Position numbers and translations under genes: made by a program. A stretch of DNA of 64,000 bases from Notamacropus eugenii (taxonomy: Eukaryota; Chordata; Mammalia; Diprotodontia; Macropodidae): assembly GCF_028372415.1 (NCBI RefSeq), contig NC_092875.1, positions 186,071,022 to 186,135,021 of the forward strand, given 5' to 3'. The notes below the pieces were generated by a model that had not been told where the DNA came from, searched no databases, and worked only from the letters and a program-made list of their open reading frames with translations. Shown piece after piece: positions 21,513 to 32,577 of this stretch (its first letter is position 1; every line of letters starts with the position of its first letter).

Positions 21513-21944
21513 TATAGTTCCCCGGCCTCAACCGACAGGTTACTTTTTTTCCTTTTTTTAGCCTTGGAAAAATGTAATTACATCCATCCTATGATGTAAA
21601 TGAAAAGGAATTAAACTATCTCAATACAGTCTCTAATTTCAGAGAGTAAACAAGTGTTTCAGATCCAGAACAGATCACTTACTCGTCTGTTAGTAGAGGT
21701 ATAACTGTAGCATACAAAATACAGGCAGGGAATTATTATCACCCCAGTAAAGGGGGCAAAGGAATTGAACTCCTGGGATGGAAGGTGGTGACTGTTGTCA
21801 ATAATCCAAGGAGAGCAGCATCTCTCTCACACCTTGCCTTTCAGCCAGCAAATAAAAACAGTGAGAAGCAAGACTTCTCTGCTGGTATTTGAAAGAAGAC
21901 CAACCATACCACTAATACAGAATTTGTTTTACCTAGGAGAGACT

Positions 21945-22080
21945 GAGAGACAGAAACAGAGACAGAGAGAGAGACACACACACAGACACTCAGAGAGAGA
22001 GACAGAGAGAGACAGAGAGACACAGGGAGAGACAGAGAGGGAAAGACAGAGAGACAGAGAGATGGGGGTGAGGAGGGAGG
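21945..22080. repeat. GA/CA-rich purine tract
   Basis: Imperfect (GAGACA)n and (GA)n repeats. Confidence 0.9.
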
Positions 22081-22279
22081 TGTAATTTTGGTGTTCCTGG
22101 GTGGTTTTCTTTGTGTGTCTCTGTGTTCCCTTGTGTCATGTATATGTCCAAGGCAATCATCTGTGCCAGGCATGCTGCAGAACTTCCTATGCCTTGGGCA
22201 CAGGGGACACCAAGAAGACAGTGATGGATGACGAATCCATATTTTAAGTTCTAGAAAAGCTTGAAAACGTTGTCTTTTT

Positions 22280-22380
22280 CTCTTTAGCTCTCTCTCTCTT
22301 TCATACTCTGTCTCTCTCTCCTCCTCCTCTCTCTCCCCTTTCCCCTTTCTTCCACCTTCCCTCCTCTTTCTCTCTCAGCA
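22280..22380. repeat. CT-rich pyrimidine tract
   Basis: Imperfect (CT)n and CTCC repeats. Confidence 0.85.
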
Positions 22381-23268
22381 TATTAAAATCAGAGATGTCA
22401 GTATCTCTATCAATTGGGTCATGAAGCCTCACAGACCACAGTATTGCTTTAAGGGAGTAAAGAAGATATCAAACTTATTCTCTTCATAACACAGTCCCCT
22501 AGCCAACTAAAAACACATTTCCCTGATCCATTCCTCAGCTCCCATCAGAGAAATTAGACTATTTAAAAGAAAAAAAAAAGATCAGCCCTGTATCCCCAAC
22601 ATTGTATGATAATAGCAGACCTTATACATTCTTAAGGTTCTCTATAAATTTCAAAGCCCACAACACTTAAAGTAGACACAAAATTGAAGGAATGGAAGAA
22701 TAACTCATTTTTGGTTTGGAAATGGCCTTTTCTTCTGCCCAAGTTCCATCAAAGATGATTTGAGTTCTCCTCCAGTGTAGCTGCTTCTGTCTTGAACTGT
22801 TGCTATTTCCAATCATTCTAAAATCTCCAATATTTTCTGAGACCTATTTTTATATCAGTGGATTATGCATAGCTGCAAGGCAGGAAGACTGATTTATGTT
22901 GCCTTGATCATAATACCCCCCACTATTTCCATTAAGGCAGAGAGGATTAATTTCTTGGTGTGAAATGAAATGAAACTCAGCTGACTAACATGAGAATGTT
23001 TTAGTAAGAATTTAGAATTTGAGTTATCTTGTTACTATAACCAAATTTTCATGTCATGTTACACAGAACAATCTACATTTTAAGCATAAATGGCTTATAC
23101 TTTAAAGATTATTCTTACAATTATATTGTGCTGCATGTGAGGATTTCCTCCCCTCCCCCCATCTTCAATCCCTATCGCCCAAAGCATAGCTCTATTTCTG
23201 GAATCAGCACATTTCCATGTTTCATTATTTACCCCATTTAGGTATTTTTCTTCATCGAGGACATGATG
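22380..23268. other. No recognisable feature
   Basis: No gene or named repeat is recognised in this unique-looking stretch. Confidence 0.4.
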
Positions 23269-23576
23269 TCTAGATGTGGTGGTGAACATCTAGAATTCCC
23301 CTTACTGAGAAGGTTGGGACTAATGGATCTTTTGAGCTCTGGATTTCTGAGTTGCAGTGGGCTAAAGCCAATTGGATCTGCACTAAGTCCAACACCAATA
23401 TAGTAGAACCCCAGGATTGTGGTGGTAGAGTCTATCAGGCTGTCTAAGGAGGGGTTAACTGGTCCAGATCAGAAGCAGAGTAGCTTAAAACTCTTGAATA
23501 AATCAGTAGTAGGATTGGACCTGTAAGTAGCTGATGTACTTCTAACCTGGGCAAGATAGGGAGGCTCAGTCTCAAA
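23269..23576 (+). pseudogene. RN7SL-like: 7SL RNA retrocopy (older)
   Basis: Colinear over the full length of 7SL RNA. The Alu-domain part reads 'gatgtggtggtgaacatcta' (for 'cgcggtggcgcgtgcctgta'), the S-domain part 'gcactaagtccaacaccaat' and 'ctaaggaggggttaactggt', and the 3' part 'aacctgggcaagataggga' and 'ctcagtctcaaaa'. 7SL is the RNA scaffold of the signal recognition particle. Divergence is high and no internal-promoter context is visible, so this is a retrocopy, not a functional gene. No target-site duplication is apparent. Confidence 0.8.
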
Positions 23577-23727
23577 AGTCCCCTTCTTTCCCCCCAAACA
23601 AACAAAAACCCTAGTGCTGTGCCACAGAAAGAATCCTGAACAGAGGATCGGAGTTTAATACTTGTCTTTGCCACTGCAATCTTGAACAATTCTTAACCAA
23701 ACTTTCAGATTTTGTTTCCTTATCTGT

Positions 23728-23985
23728 AAAAATGAAAAGGTTGTTGTTGTTCGGTAGTGTCTGGCTCTTCATGCTCCCATCTGGAGTTTTCTTGGCAGAG
23801 AGAGTGGAATGATTTTCCATTTCCTTCTCTGGCTCATTTTACAGATGAAGAAACTGAGGCAAACAGAGTGAAATGACTTGCCCCGGGTCACACAGCTAGT
23901 AAAAGTATCTGAGAGGCCAGATTGGAGCTCAGGTCTTCTTGACTCCAGACCCAATGTTCTATCCACCATACCACCTAAGTGCCCT
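23728..23985 (-). mobile_element. MAR1-type SINE, antisense
   Basis: Full unit: 'gagttttcttggcagagaga', 'gaagaaactgaggcaaacag', 'gggtcacacagctagtaaaa' and a terminal 'accacctaagtgccct'. Confidence 0.85.
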
Positions 23986-24029
23986 ATCTGTAGAATGAAG
24001 GGATCATTTTAGACATGGACCATGTTTTG

Positions 24030-24180
24030 TTTGATTATCATATTTGTTACAAGATTTTCTCTTTTCTTTCTCTGTACCTCATTTCTGCTCTGCCCCAACT
24101 GTGGATGTGGGGGGAGGTAGAAGGGAAAGACAAAATATTTTCATTAATTGAAAAAAATTAAAGTAAGGAAAAGGAAGGAA
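24030..24180 (+). mobile_element. L1 3'-end fragment, sense
   Basis: A purine-rich stretch with 'gaagggaaagacaaaatatt' ends in an A-rich tail, as in the other L1 3' ends (47.9, 48.3 kb). Confidence 0.4.
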
Positions 24181-24184
24181 TTGC

Positions 24185-24945
24185 GCTAAATGACCACTAA
24201 GGTCCTTCAAGTTCTAGATCTATGATTCTATGTCTTAACTGGATCTCTGGCTTCATTGATATAGGCATTCTCTCCCCTGAGAGAGATCCCATATCTTTTA
24301 CCCCTATGATATTGTCTTTATGTATTACTGTAGCCCCCAAACACTATCTTGGTGACCATCTCAGTCCATTATGCTACTTTTTGTCTTTCCTAAGGCTTTT
24401 TCTGAAGAGGCAGACTAGCCAGTAATGCTAAAAGAATTTTAGTTCATACAAGGGAAAGTATAAGGCCTTACCTGAGTCATTTATGAGTGTGGGGAGGGGG
24501 ATAGAAGAGAAGAGAGGTTTAAGGCAAAGGATACATACAGATTACATAAAAGAAATACACAACCACAGTTCAGTAAGAGGAGCGGTATAGTTGTATTCAG
24601 AAACCATCATCTTAGGCTCAAATCTTGGCCATGGGGAAGAGATTTAGAAACACCCCCTTCTTTGCAGTAAAAAAGTGGGGATGATACGGGTATGAAATGT
24701 TGCCTAGACTGTCAGATGTAGTCACTGTGGTGGTTGGTTTTTAATGATTATTTTTTTGTTAAGGACTCATTTCTGTAGCAGGGATATATCTGATGTTAAA
24801 AAAAGGCATCCGTATAATACTTTTTTCTTAAAGCACCCAGGGTCTCTTCCAGCCCACAAAGAGATATCAGAGAAGGACTTTATTTAGTCATACCATAGAA
24901 AAGTAATATCCAAAACCCCAGCTTTTTTCTTGTGTTGTTTTTATT
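24185..24945. other. No confident feature
   Basis: Apart from a possible short MIR end near 24200-24235, nothing is recognised. Confidence 0.35.
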
Positions 24946-24947
24946 GA

Positions 24948-25160
24948 GCTGTTTCAGTTGCATTCGATTTTTTGTGAGATACTGGGGTGTTTTGTCATTT
25001 CCTTCTCCAGATTGTTTTACAGATGAGGAAACTGAGGCAAACAGGATTAAGTGACTTGCCCAGGGTCACACAGCTAGTATGTGTCTGAGGCTCCATTTGA
25101 ACTTGGGTCCCTAACTCCAGGTCCTGTGTTTTATCCACCACACCACCTAGCCACTTTCTT
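24948..25160 (-). mobile_element. MAR1-type SINE, antisense
   Basis: 'ttttacagatgaggaaactg', 'cagggtcacacagctagtat' and the reversed tRNA-like head ending 'ccaccacaccacctagccac'. Confidence 0.85.
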
Positions 25161-25527
25161 ATGTAGCTGAAAGCAGTGTCTTCTTAGATGAGCATCTGCT
25201 GATTATAGAGCAGGAAATGAAACTTCAGAAATCAGCCTTCTCAGGCCTCTCTCAACAACTACAGAGAGTTGTTTTTTATTAGCGTTCACCTTCATCTTTT
25301 TGTTCTCATTAGAGTTGAAATGATTTCTGCTTTGCCTTTGATTCTCAAGCTGACTGAGCCCCAAAGCTGGCCTTGGCTAGACACTGTTCTTATGACCGGC
25401 CTCCGGTGTCTCACTGTATCCTTAAGGAAAGGAATAGCTGAGAGATTCTGCTATTTGTCCAGTAAATCATTTTGCACACAGAGTATATGTTGGAGTCACA
25501 AAGGCAAGTGTGAAAAACCAGGAGTAG

Positions 25528-25660
25528 ATTGAGGCAAATTGAGGTTAAGTGACTTGCCTAGGGTCACACAGCTAGTGTCTTAGGCTGGATTTGAATTCAG
25601 GTCTTCCTGACTCTAGGCCCAGCTCTCTCTATCCAATGAGCCACCTAACTGTCTAGTGAT
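25528..25660 (-). mobile_element. MAR1-type SINE, antisense, partial
   Basis: Only the head half is present: 'gggtcacacagctagtgtct' and 'aattcaggtcttcctgactc' through 'atgagccacctaactgtc'. The LINE-side tail is missing. Confidence 0.8.
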
Positions 25661-25734
25661 AGCTAGCTAGCTAGAAAAAAGAAAGAAATAGCTGACAATC
25701 TTAGTTGACAAATACAGCGCTTTAAAGTTTGAAA

Positions 25735-25940
25735 AAAGCGCATATATACATTGTATCATTCACTCTTCACGATAACCCTGTAAGGTCGATGCTTTTACTA
25801 TCTTCACTCTGAGGACAGAGAAACTGAGGCTTGAGAAGTGAAATTAACTTGCTGAGGGCAAATAGTAACGTCTGAGGCACGATTTGAATCTAAACCTTCT
25901 GGAACCCAAGTTTAGGGCTCTTTCCAATATACAGCTATAT
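25735..25940 (-). mobile_element. MIR-type SINE, antisense
   Basis: 'actcttcacgataaccctgt', 'gacagagaaactgaggcttg' and 'aatctaaaccttctggaacc' are eroded MIR blocks in reverse. Confidence 0.55.
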
Positions 25941-26204
25941 ACCTTTCCTTAAGCCATCTCGTCTGCAATTCTGTCTCTGATGGCAGCATCAAGATACCCA
26001 GGGGTCTACAGAATCATTTTCAAAAGCACAGTGGCATTCCCCCAACATGTTTAACTTTCCTTAACAATCCCATATGTCAGCAAATATATGTTTTTCTCTC
26101 ACATACACATTCTTAACAACCTATTCCAAAACAACTAGAAAAGCTAATAAGTGGCAAAATTGATGGACTTACTGCAGTTGGTTGTATTTCTAAAATTTCT
26201 TTTA

Positions 26205-26420
26205 AAAAATATTTCTCCCCAATTACATGTAAAAACAATTTTTAAAATTCATTGTTTATTTATTTTTTCTGAAGTTTTGAGTTCCAAATTCTATCTCTCC
26301 CTCATCCCTGACACGGTAAGCAATCTGATATAGGTTACACATGTGCAAATATATTGTAAAGCATAAAATTTCTTTTCTTCAAAAATGATGTCAAACTACT
26401 TTTGACTCACTGCTTTACAA
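26205..26420 (-). mobile_element. L1/HAL1 3'-end fragment, antisense
   Basis: 'ctccccaattacatgtaaaa', 'tgagttccaaattctatctc' and 'gcaatctgatataggttaca' are the reversed tail blocks of marsupial L1-type elements. The HAL1 tail at 59.2-59.5 kb shares 'gggttccaaattttctcccc' and 'gcaagcaattcaatataggc'. Confidence 0.6.
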
Positions 26421-26429
26421 GTAAGACAC

Positions 26430-27560
26430 ATGTGTGGTGTGATTTTTAGAACTGGAGAAGTCGCCTTTGACCAAAAATATCAACCTTACCGCTTGTCCTA
26501 AAATCCAAAATTATAGTCCCTAAGGCCCAGATTCAAGTGTCCTGAGTGTGGGGTAACACTAGGCTATTTTTGGTTACTTTTCTGAAAGTCAGGCCATGAA
26601 AAATTGGAACAAAAAATGGGTAAATTTTGATGGAGAAGAACAGTGGAGGAAAAGGTCTGGAGTGGAGGGAGGCTCCTAGCCAGTACAGTATCGAAATGGG
26701 GACACCCAGGAGCCTGGGGAGAGTGGCTGAAAGGAGGAGGGACTCAGGGCTAAGGATAATACAGATTAGAGTCATAAGAGAGACAGAGCCAGACACAGCT
26801 CACCCCTCAACATTGAAGGGTCATCAGAAGACACTGGTTGCGAGCGACAGTGAAAGGGAGGAGCACCGTGATGGAAAGATGAATGCAGTATGCATTTTTC
26901 CCAGTTCACCATTTTGCTAAAGGTCATCACTGCTCACAGCATCCCCTGTGAGACAGACATGATATTATTACCCCAAATCTAGAGATTAAGTGATTCAGTC
27001 AACAACATACAGCAGGGTGACTTGCAGTCTAGGAACACAAAGCCTGCCTTCTGGCTGAGGTTTGTATTCACCCACCCATGATGCTTAATACGATCCCAAG
27101 GGGAGGAAGAAAAAGAAAGAGTAGCTTATACAAGCAGCTATTATGCAAGACCAAGCATTCGAAGGGAATTAATTTGCTCCCTTCTAGGAAATTTACGAAG
27201 CAAAGTATAATTTTCTTGGTCAGCAACTGACAAATGCAAACCCGCTAAAGTTGATCAATTCCGTTCCTTCCACACTGAGCAACACCTTCCCTACCATTTG
27301 GCTCCGTTACGGTTTGTGCTTGGAAACACACAAAGCAAGGCATTCAGGGACCACCATCTCTCTTGCTTTCTTTCATGAGGCTGCTGGACATGTGGCTGAC
27401 TGCCCAGAAGCCTCTTTGCAAGGAAGAAGTAAACAATGAATCTTTTCACTGATGGCAGTCTGGGTAGTCCCACTGAATTGGGAGTCTGGATACCTGGGCT
27501 TAAACCCAAAGCTTCCTGACTGACTTGGTGTTTGATTTCCTCTTCTGAAATCTTTTAAGA
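26430..27560. other. No recognisable feature
   Basis: Over 1 kb without a recognised repeat or gene. Open frames at 26627-26920 and 26533-26796 overlap on opposite strands and show no family signature. Confidence 0.4.
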
Positions 27561-27574
27561 CTCAATTTCCCTTA

Positions 27575-27864
27575 CCAGGTGAGGTGGCACACCCTGGTAT
27601 TTCTAGCTACAGAGGAGATTGAGGCTGAATGATTTGTTCAGCCTTGGAATTTCTGAGCTCTGAAAGGTTTAAAGTCTATCTGGTGTTCACACTAAATCTG
27701 GCATCAATATTGTGAGCCCTTGGGAGGGAGCATTAGGATTCTTAAGGAAAGGTGAATCAGCCAAGGTTAGAAATGGAGGCAGTTAAAGCTTTCACGCTGA
27801 TCAGCATTGTGATCTGAACCATGTATGGGCAGCCTGAGTGAGGTAGCCAGGGGCTCAGTCTCCA
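27575..27864 (+). pseudogene. RN7SL-like: 7SL RNA retrocopy with target-site duplication
   Basis: Full-length and colinear with 7SL RNA: 'caggtgaggtggcacaccct', 'tttctagctacagaggagat', 'gaggctgaatgatttgttca' (Alu domain), 'cactaaatctggcatcaata', 'aaggaaaggtgaatcagcca', 'acgctgatcagcattgtgat' (S domain) and 'ggggctcagtctcc' at the 3' end, followed by a short A-rich tail. Imperfect 13-bp direct repeats flank it: 'tcaatttccctta' (27562-27574) and 'tcaatttctctaa' (27875-27887), 11 of 13 matching. It lacks the regulatory context of a functional gene and is diverged, so I call it a LINE-mobilised retrocopy. Confidence 0.85.
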
Positions 27865-27959
27865 AAATAAGGTTTCAATTTCTCTAAACTGCCTCCTCCC
27901 ACTCCTATGCCCACCAAAAAAGGGGAGGAAAGAGGCTGCTGAGCCTTGTTGCAATTTAG

Positions 27960-28050
27960 TCAGTCAATTAACATTTATTAAGAGCCTTCCAGGAACAGTG
28001 CAAGTGCTGGAAGGGCTTACTTGAAGTGATATTGGGAGCATTTAATGAGA
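27960..28050 (-). mobile_element. L2 3'-end fragment, antisense
   Basis: 'attaacatttattaagagcc' is the reversed L2 3' end. Confidence 0.45.
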
Positions 28051-28317
28051 GTGAGTTGATCTCTCCTTTGTTTTCACTCCTTGAAGTTAATTGAAATGCA
28101 AACAACAACAAAAACAAACTTCCTTTTCCCTGAAATGTGAGCTCTACAATAGTACATTAGTAAGAGAACTAGGGGGAAAGGGCCCATCACATGAGGTCAA
28201 ATTAAGGGACATGAATCAAACATAAATGTGTGAAAAATTATGGTATGTAAACAGGGGTGATGGCACGGAGCATATGTTCGGGTTAATTCCAGTGACACAT
28301 CAGATCATTGGTAGTGT

Positions 28318-28472
28318 TGGAGACGATCTGGAAGGCATCTAGTTTGATCCTCTAATTTTACCAATGAGGAACCTGATGAAGTTAAGGGACTTGACTAAGG
28401 TCACAGAGGCAGGTATTATCAGAAACAAAATTTGAACATAGAATCTCTGACTTCAGAGCCATGTTTCTTACT
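28318..28472 (-). mobile_element. MIR-type SINE, antisense
   Basis: 'ttaccaatgaggaacctgat', 'gggacttgactaaggtcaca' and 'tctctgacttcagagccatg' are MIR blocks in reverse. Confidence 0.6.
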
Positions 28473-28478
28473 ACATAG

Positions 28479-28532
28479 ATGTGTGTATATACGGATATAT
28501 ACACATATGTATATATCCGTATATACACACAT
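28479..28532. repeat. Near-perfect inverted repeat, 24-bp arms
   Basis: The left arm 28479-28502 is the exact reverse complement of the right arm 28509-28532, around a 6-base centre (28503-28508, 'acatat'). Each arm contains the core 'tatacggatatata' or its complement. The sequence is AT-rich and could extrude a cruciform. Confidence 0.9.
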
Positions 28533-28559
28533 ACATCTATCTATCTTATATCTATGGAG

Positions 28560-28612
28560 AGAGGGGAAGGAGGGAGGGAGGGAGGGAGGGAGGGAGAAAG
28601 AAAGAGATAATG
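28560..28612. repeat. (GGGA)n and GAAA purine tract
   Basis: Seven or so GGGA units followed by GAAA-rich sequence. Confidence 0.9.
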
Positions 28613-28684
28613 TGTTTCCATGCATAACATGTGAGAGGCTCAAAGTGTAGGTGAGATCCATGCGTGCTGAAGGCTGTTTCCATC

Positions 28685-29055
28685 TACATATATACACAGC
28701 AATATACATGCACATACAACATGTATATATATATATACACAATGGACATATATGCACAAGTCTATACATAGTACACATGCATATACCTACATGTATATAC
28801 ACAATGCAAATGTATATATACATGTACAACACAGGCACATGTATATACCCACAAACACAATGTGTGGATTAAATAATACACATGCACATAGACACATGAT
28901 GCATATACATGCATATATATACATAATACAATGTATATACACACGCAAGATGCACATACATTTATATACCTACACAACATACATTATATGTACACAATAA
29001 TATATACGTAATATAATATACATTCATACACGCATAGTAATAATACATATGTATG
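28685..29055. repeat. TA/CA-rich (TATACA-like) satellite-like tract
   Basis: About 370 bp of irregular TATACA, CATATA and ATACAC units. The Tyr/His/Ile-rich frames across it are artefacts. Confidence 0.9.
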
Positions 29056-29324
29056 TATCATCCTCAAACAATAGATTGGTAATTTAGGATGATGGGATGA
29101 CCTTAAAAGTACTCCAGTTAAATCTCTTCATTTTACAGAATCTCAAAGGTCACTCAGCACTAAGCATCAGTAAGTAAGAGGTGGGCTCAAGGTGGGGTAG
29201 GGAGGGTGGCTGTCATCCTTAAGAATTCTTAGTGGACAGTAAGCTTGGGGCTAGTGAAAGTTATTCAGGTTTTTTTTTTAGTCTTTCTAACCCTAGGACC
29301 TAGCACAGTGTTTTATACTAATTA

Positions 29325-30110
29325 ACTAATTTATTGATTAATTCAACAATCATATATTAGGTAGCTATCATATGCCAGACACTGCTAGGATCTGGGCATA
29401 CAGAAGATTAAAAACTAAACAATCCTTGCCCTCAGGGAACTCACATTGCATTGAGGATAAAGAATGCACTAGAAAAATGAAGTACAAAGGACATACAAAG
29501 ACGTAAGTATACAAAGAAAGCATTTTGTGGGGCACAAGCCACTGGAGGTTTCAGTGCTGCCTGCAGGAAGTGATTCCTGAGCTGATCTTTGAAGGAGGCA
29601 GTTAGGCAGATAGGCTCAGTCAGGGCCTGGGCCTGCAGTCAGGAAGACTCATTTTCCTGAGTTCAAATCTGGCCTCAGATTCTTACTAGCTGTGTGACCC
29701 TGGGCAAGTCACTTAACCTGTTTGTCTCAGTTTCTTCATCTGTTAAATATCAACAATAAACCAAGCCAATCTCTTTGTCAAGAAAACCCCAAACAGGCTC
29801 ACAAAGAGTCGGACGAGACTGAACAACAACACAGAATTCTATGAATGGAAGAAGGAAGAGGAATTGCATCTTAGGTGTTGGGGACAGCCTGTACAAAAGC
29901 AGGGCATAACTAGTAAACCAGTTTGGCTAAAAAAAAAAGTCTGTAAAGAGGATTACATGCAATAAGTCTGGAAAGACAAGGGAGACAGACTGTGGAGGGC
30001 TTTAAAAATGAAAGAAAGAAATTTGTATTTTACCTAGAGATCAGAAGCTGCTGGTACTTCTTGAACAGGAGAATGACATAGGGACATTGAACATTACAGC
30101 TTAATGAATG
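29325..30110 (-). mobile_element. L2 LINE, antisense, split by MAR1
   Basis: 'tatgccagacactgctagga' and 'cttgccctcagggaactcac' mark the reversed L2 3' end. L2 text continues after the nested SINE ('agacagactgtggagggctt', 'caggagaatgacatagggac'). Confidence 0.65.
29605..29840 (+). mobile_element. MAR1-type SINE nested in L2
   Basis: 'gcagtcaggaagactcattt', 'gctgtgtgaccctgggcaag' and the tail 'cacaaagagtcggacgagac' are in sense order. It interrupts antisense L2 text. Confidence 0.85.
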
Positions 30111-30654
30111 CTTGTTGACTGTAGATGGATGGGGAGATGAATTAATGAATTGACTAATTAATCATCTCCCCACCCCATTGCTCTTAGCTAAAAAGTGTTT
30201 TAAGACTATTACATCTTTTAATAGAGTTCTCATCCTGACTGCTGAGGCATGCGTGAAGTGAAGAAAATTGTGGAATAGATTATTTGGCCATAGATTATTC
30301 CTTAGTTCTCTGATTCAAATTTAGATGCAGATACAACCTCAACGGAGAGAGCTTTTAAACCTTTGAACCAGTTAATCTAGAAGGATATATTTAGTAGGGA
30401 AAGAGGTCTTCTAAAGTAATTTAACACAACTCCTTTCCTCAACGCAGTGTGTGACTCAGAATTAATCAATCCCAGATGGATGGGTGTCTTTAAAGCAATG
30501 TTGATGGCTAGCCTGATGACATCCTAAGAGGAAATCACATGGCTGTAAAATTCATTGTAATTGTTTAATGTAACAAGTTTAATACTATGAATAGGACGAC
30601 ATAAAATTACAAATAGGTAAAGAAAAGGGGATATGGCCCCACCTGGCAGCGCAT

Positions 30655-30785
30655 GGTTTAGAATTTAGAGCAGTGTGGAAAAAATACTCAGTTTGGAGTG
30701 GGAAGACCTGGGTTTGAATTTCTGAAGTTTACAGACTGAGTCAATGTGAACAAGTCAGTTAACCTCACAATCTCTTTTATTAACC
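30655..30785 (+). mobile_element. MIR-type SINE
   Basis: 'ggaagacctgggtttgaatt' and 'aacaagtcagttaacctcac' in sense order. Diverged. Confidence 0.5.
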
Positions 30786-31015
30786 GCGAGGTGGCATAAT
30801 GAATAGAGTGTTGGATTGGGAATCAGGAGGATCTGAGTTTGAATCCGGCCTCACACTTAACGTCTTCTATCACCCTGGTCAAGTCATTCTCCTGAAGTCT
30901 CGGTTTTCTCACCTGTAAAATGGTGATAGTAATAACATCAAGCTCATAGAATTGCAGTGAGAATCATGAGATAACAAAAGTAAAGTGCCTTACATATGTA
31001 GATGAGAGTTATTAT
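30783..31015 (+). mobile_element. tRNA-headed SINE with L2-type tail
   Basis: The head is 'aggtggcataatgaatagag', the B-box-like 'gagtttgaatcc', and the tail 'acctgtaaaatggtgatagt' through 'attgcagtgagaatcatgag' and 'gagttattattatta'. The head is like MAR1 but the tail is a different, L2-like one, as in the SINEs at 52.1 and 62.7 kb. Confidence 0.7.
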
Positions 31016-31420
31016 TATTAATTATCATTATTAATCCCCCAAGATTTGATATACTGTGTTTTACAGATCAGAGAACAATTTTCTCATTATAAATCATCTC
31101 ATGTAGGAAACTACATATGTTGAAAGGCTCTAAGTTGATTAGGATCAAAGGGAGATTTATTTAACCCAATAAAAATAAAGGATTTTTAAAATTGGGTTAA
31201 GAAAAGTCAAAGTGTTTAGGTTTAAAAGGTATTGAATTCATCTGACAGGTCAGGAAAAGGGATGGAGGAGGTTATTGATCCTCATGAGCAGCCAATCTGA
31301 TAGGTGTGATGAGGTACCTCAGAGTTGCTTTGATTTGCATCTCTCTAATGAATAGTGATTTATAGCATTTTTTTATGTGATTATAGATAGCTTTAATTTC
31401 TTCCTCTGAAAACTCCCTGT

Positions 31421-31636
31421 TCATATCCTTTGACCATTTGTCAATTGAGAGTGACTTGTATTCTTGTACATTAGACTACATTTGACTAAATTCTCTATGT
31501 ATTCTACAAATGAGGCCTTTATCACAGACACTAGGTACAAAATTCTTTCCCAGTTTTCTGCTTCTCTCCTAATCTTGGTTGCATTAGGTTTGTTTGTGCA
31601 AAAACTTTTCAACTTAATATAATCAAAATTATCCAT
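31421..31636 (-). pseudogene. L1 ORF2 C-terminal remnant
   Basis: A 71-codon frame including 'KSFCTNKPNATKIRREAENW' and 'LTNGQRI', which are conserved near the C-terminus of L1 ORF2p. Out of frame with the upstream pieces. Confidence 0.8.
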
Positions 31637-32209
31637 TTTGCACTATATAATGTTCTCTGTCCCTTGTTTGGTCGAAAATTTCTCTATTCTCCATAAATCT
31701 GACAAATACACTATTCCTTGCTCTCCTAATTTCTTTGCAGTATCAGTCTTTATACCTAGATCATGTATCCATTTGGACTTTATTCTTGTGTACAGTGTCA
31801 GAATCTATCCCCAGTTATCTGTTATCACTGTTATCCAGTTTTCCCGGAAATTTTTGTCAGACAGCGAGTCCTTATCCCAGAAGCTGGGGTCCTTGGGTTT
31901 ATCAAACAATAGATTGCTATATTCATTGAATACTGTGTCTTGAATACCTAACCTATTCCCTCTGTTTCTTAGCCAGTACTAAGTGGTTTTGTTGCTTTAT
32001 AATACAATTTGATATCTGGTAGGGTTAGGTCACCTTCCCTACCATTTCTTTTCATTAGTTCCCTTGATATTCTGGACCTTTTGTTCTTCCACATGAATTT
32101 TGATATTATTTTTTTCTAGCTCTAGAAAATAATTATCTGGTAGTTTGATTGGTATGGCACTGAATAAGAAAATTCATTTAGGTAGGATTGTCATTTTCAT
32201 TATATTAGC

Positions 32210-32545
32210 TCAGCCTACCCATGAGTAACTGATGTTTTTCCACTTACTTAGATCTGACTTTATTTCTGTGAAAAGTGATTTGCAATTGTGTTCATATAGT
32301 CCCTGGGTTTGTTTTGGCAGGTAGGCTCCCAGATATTTTATAGTGTCTACCATAGCTTTAAATGGGATTTCTCTTTCTATCTCTTGCTGTTGGGCTTTGT
32401 TAGCAATATACAGAAATGCAGGTGACTTATGTGGGTTTATTTTGTAACCTGCAACTTTGTCAAAGTTGTTTATTATTTCAAGTAGTTTTTTACTTAATTC
32501 TATGGGACTCTCTAAGTATATCATCATATCATCTGCAGAGTGATA
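32210..32545 (-). pseudogene. L1 ORF2 reverse-transcriptase motif and thumb
   Basis: The 106-codon open stretch starts at the catalytic motif. The 'ADDMMIYLESP' residues are intact, but the codon for the preceding Phe has lost two bases (near 32538-32540), which breaks the frame exactly at the FADD motif. Then follow 'GYKINPHKSPAFLY' and 'IKYLGAYLPKQT' (thumb) and 'KWKNISYSWVG'. This segment would bind the primer-template in an active enzyme. Confidence 0.9.
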
Positions 32546-32577
32546 ACTTAGTTTCTTCTTTGTCTATTCTTATTCCT

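Noticed and set aside
25660..25676. Short 'agctagctagctag' repeat considered as a CRISPR-like or array signal
   Set aside because: It is a tiny palindromic simple repeat. No spaced direct repeats of any length suggest a CRISPR or similar array anywhere in the window.
28419..29000. Tyr/His/Ile/Cys-rich frames of up to 139 codons
   Set aside because: Products of the TA/CA-rich tract and the inverted repeat.
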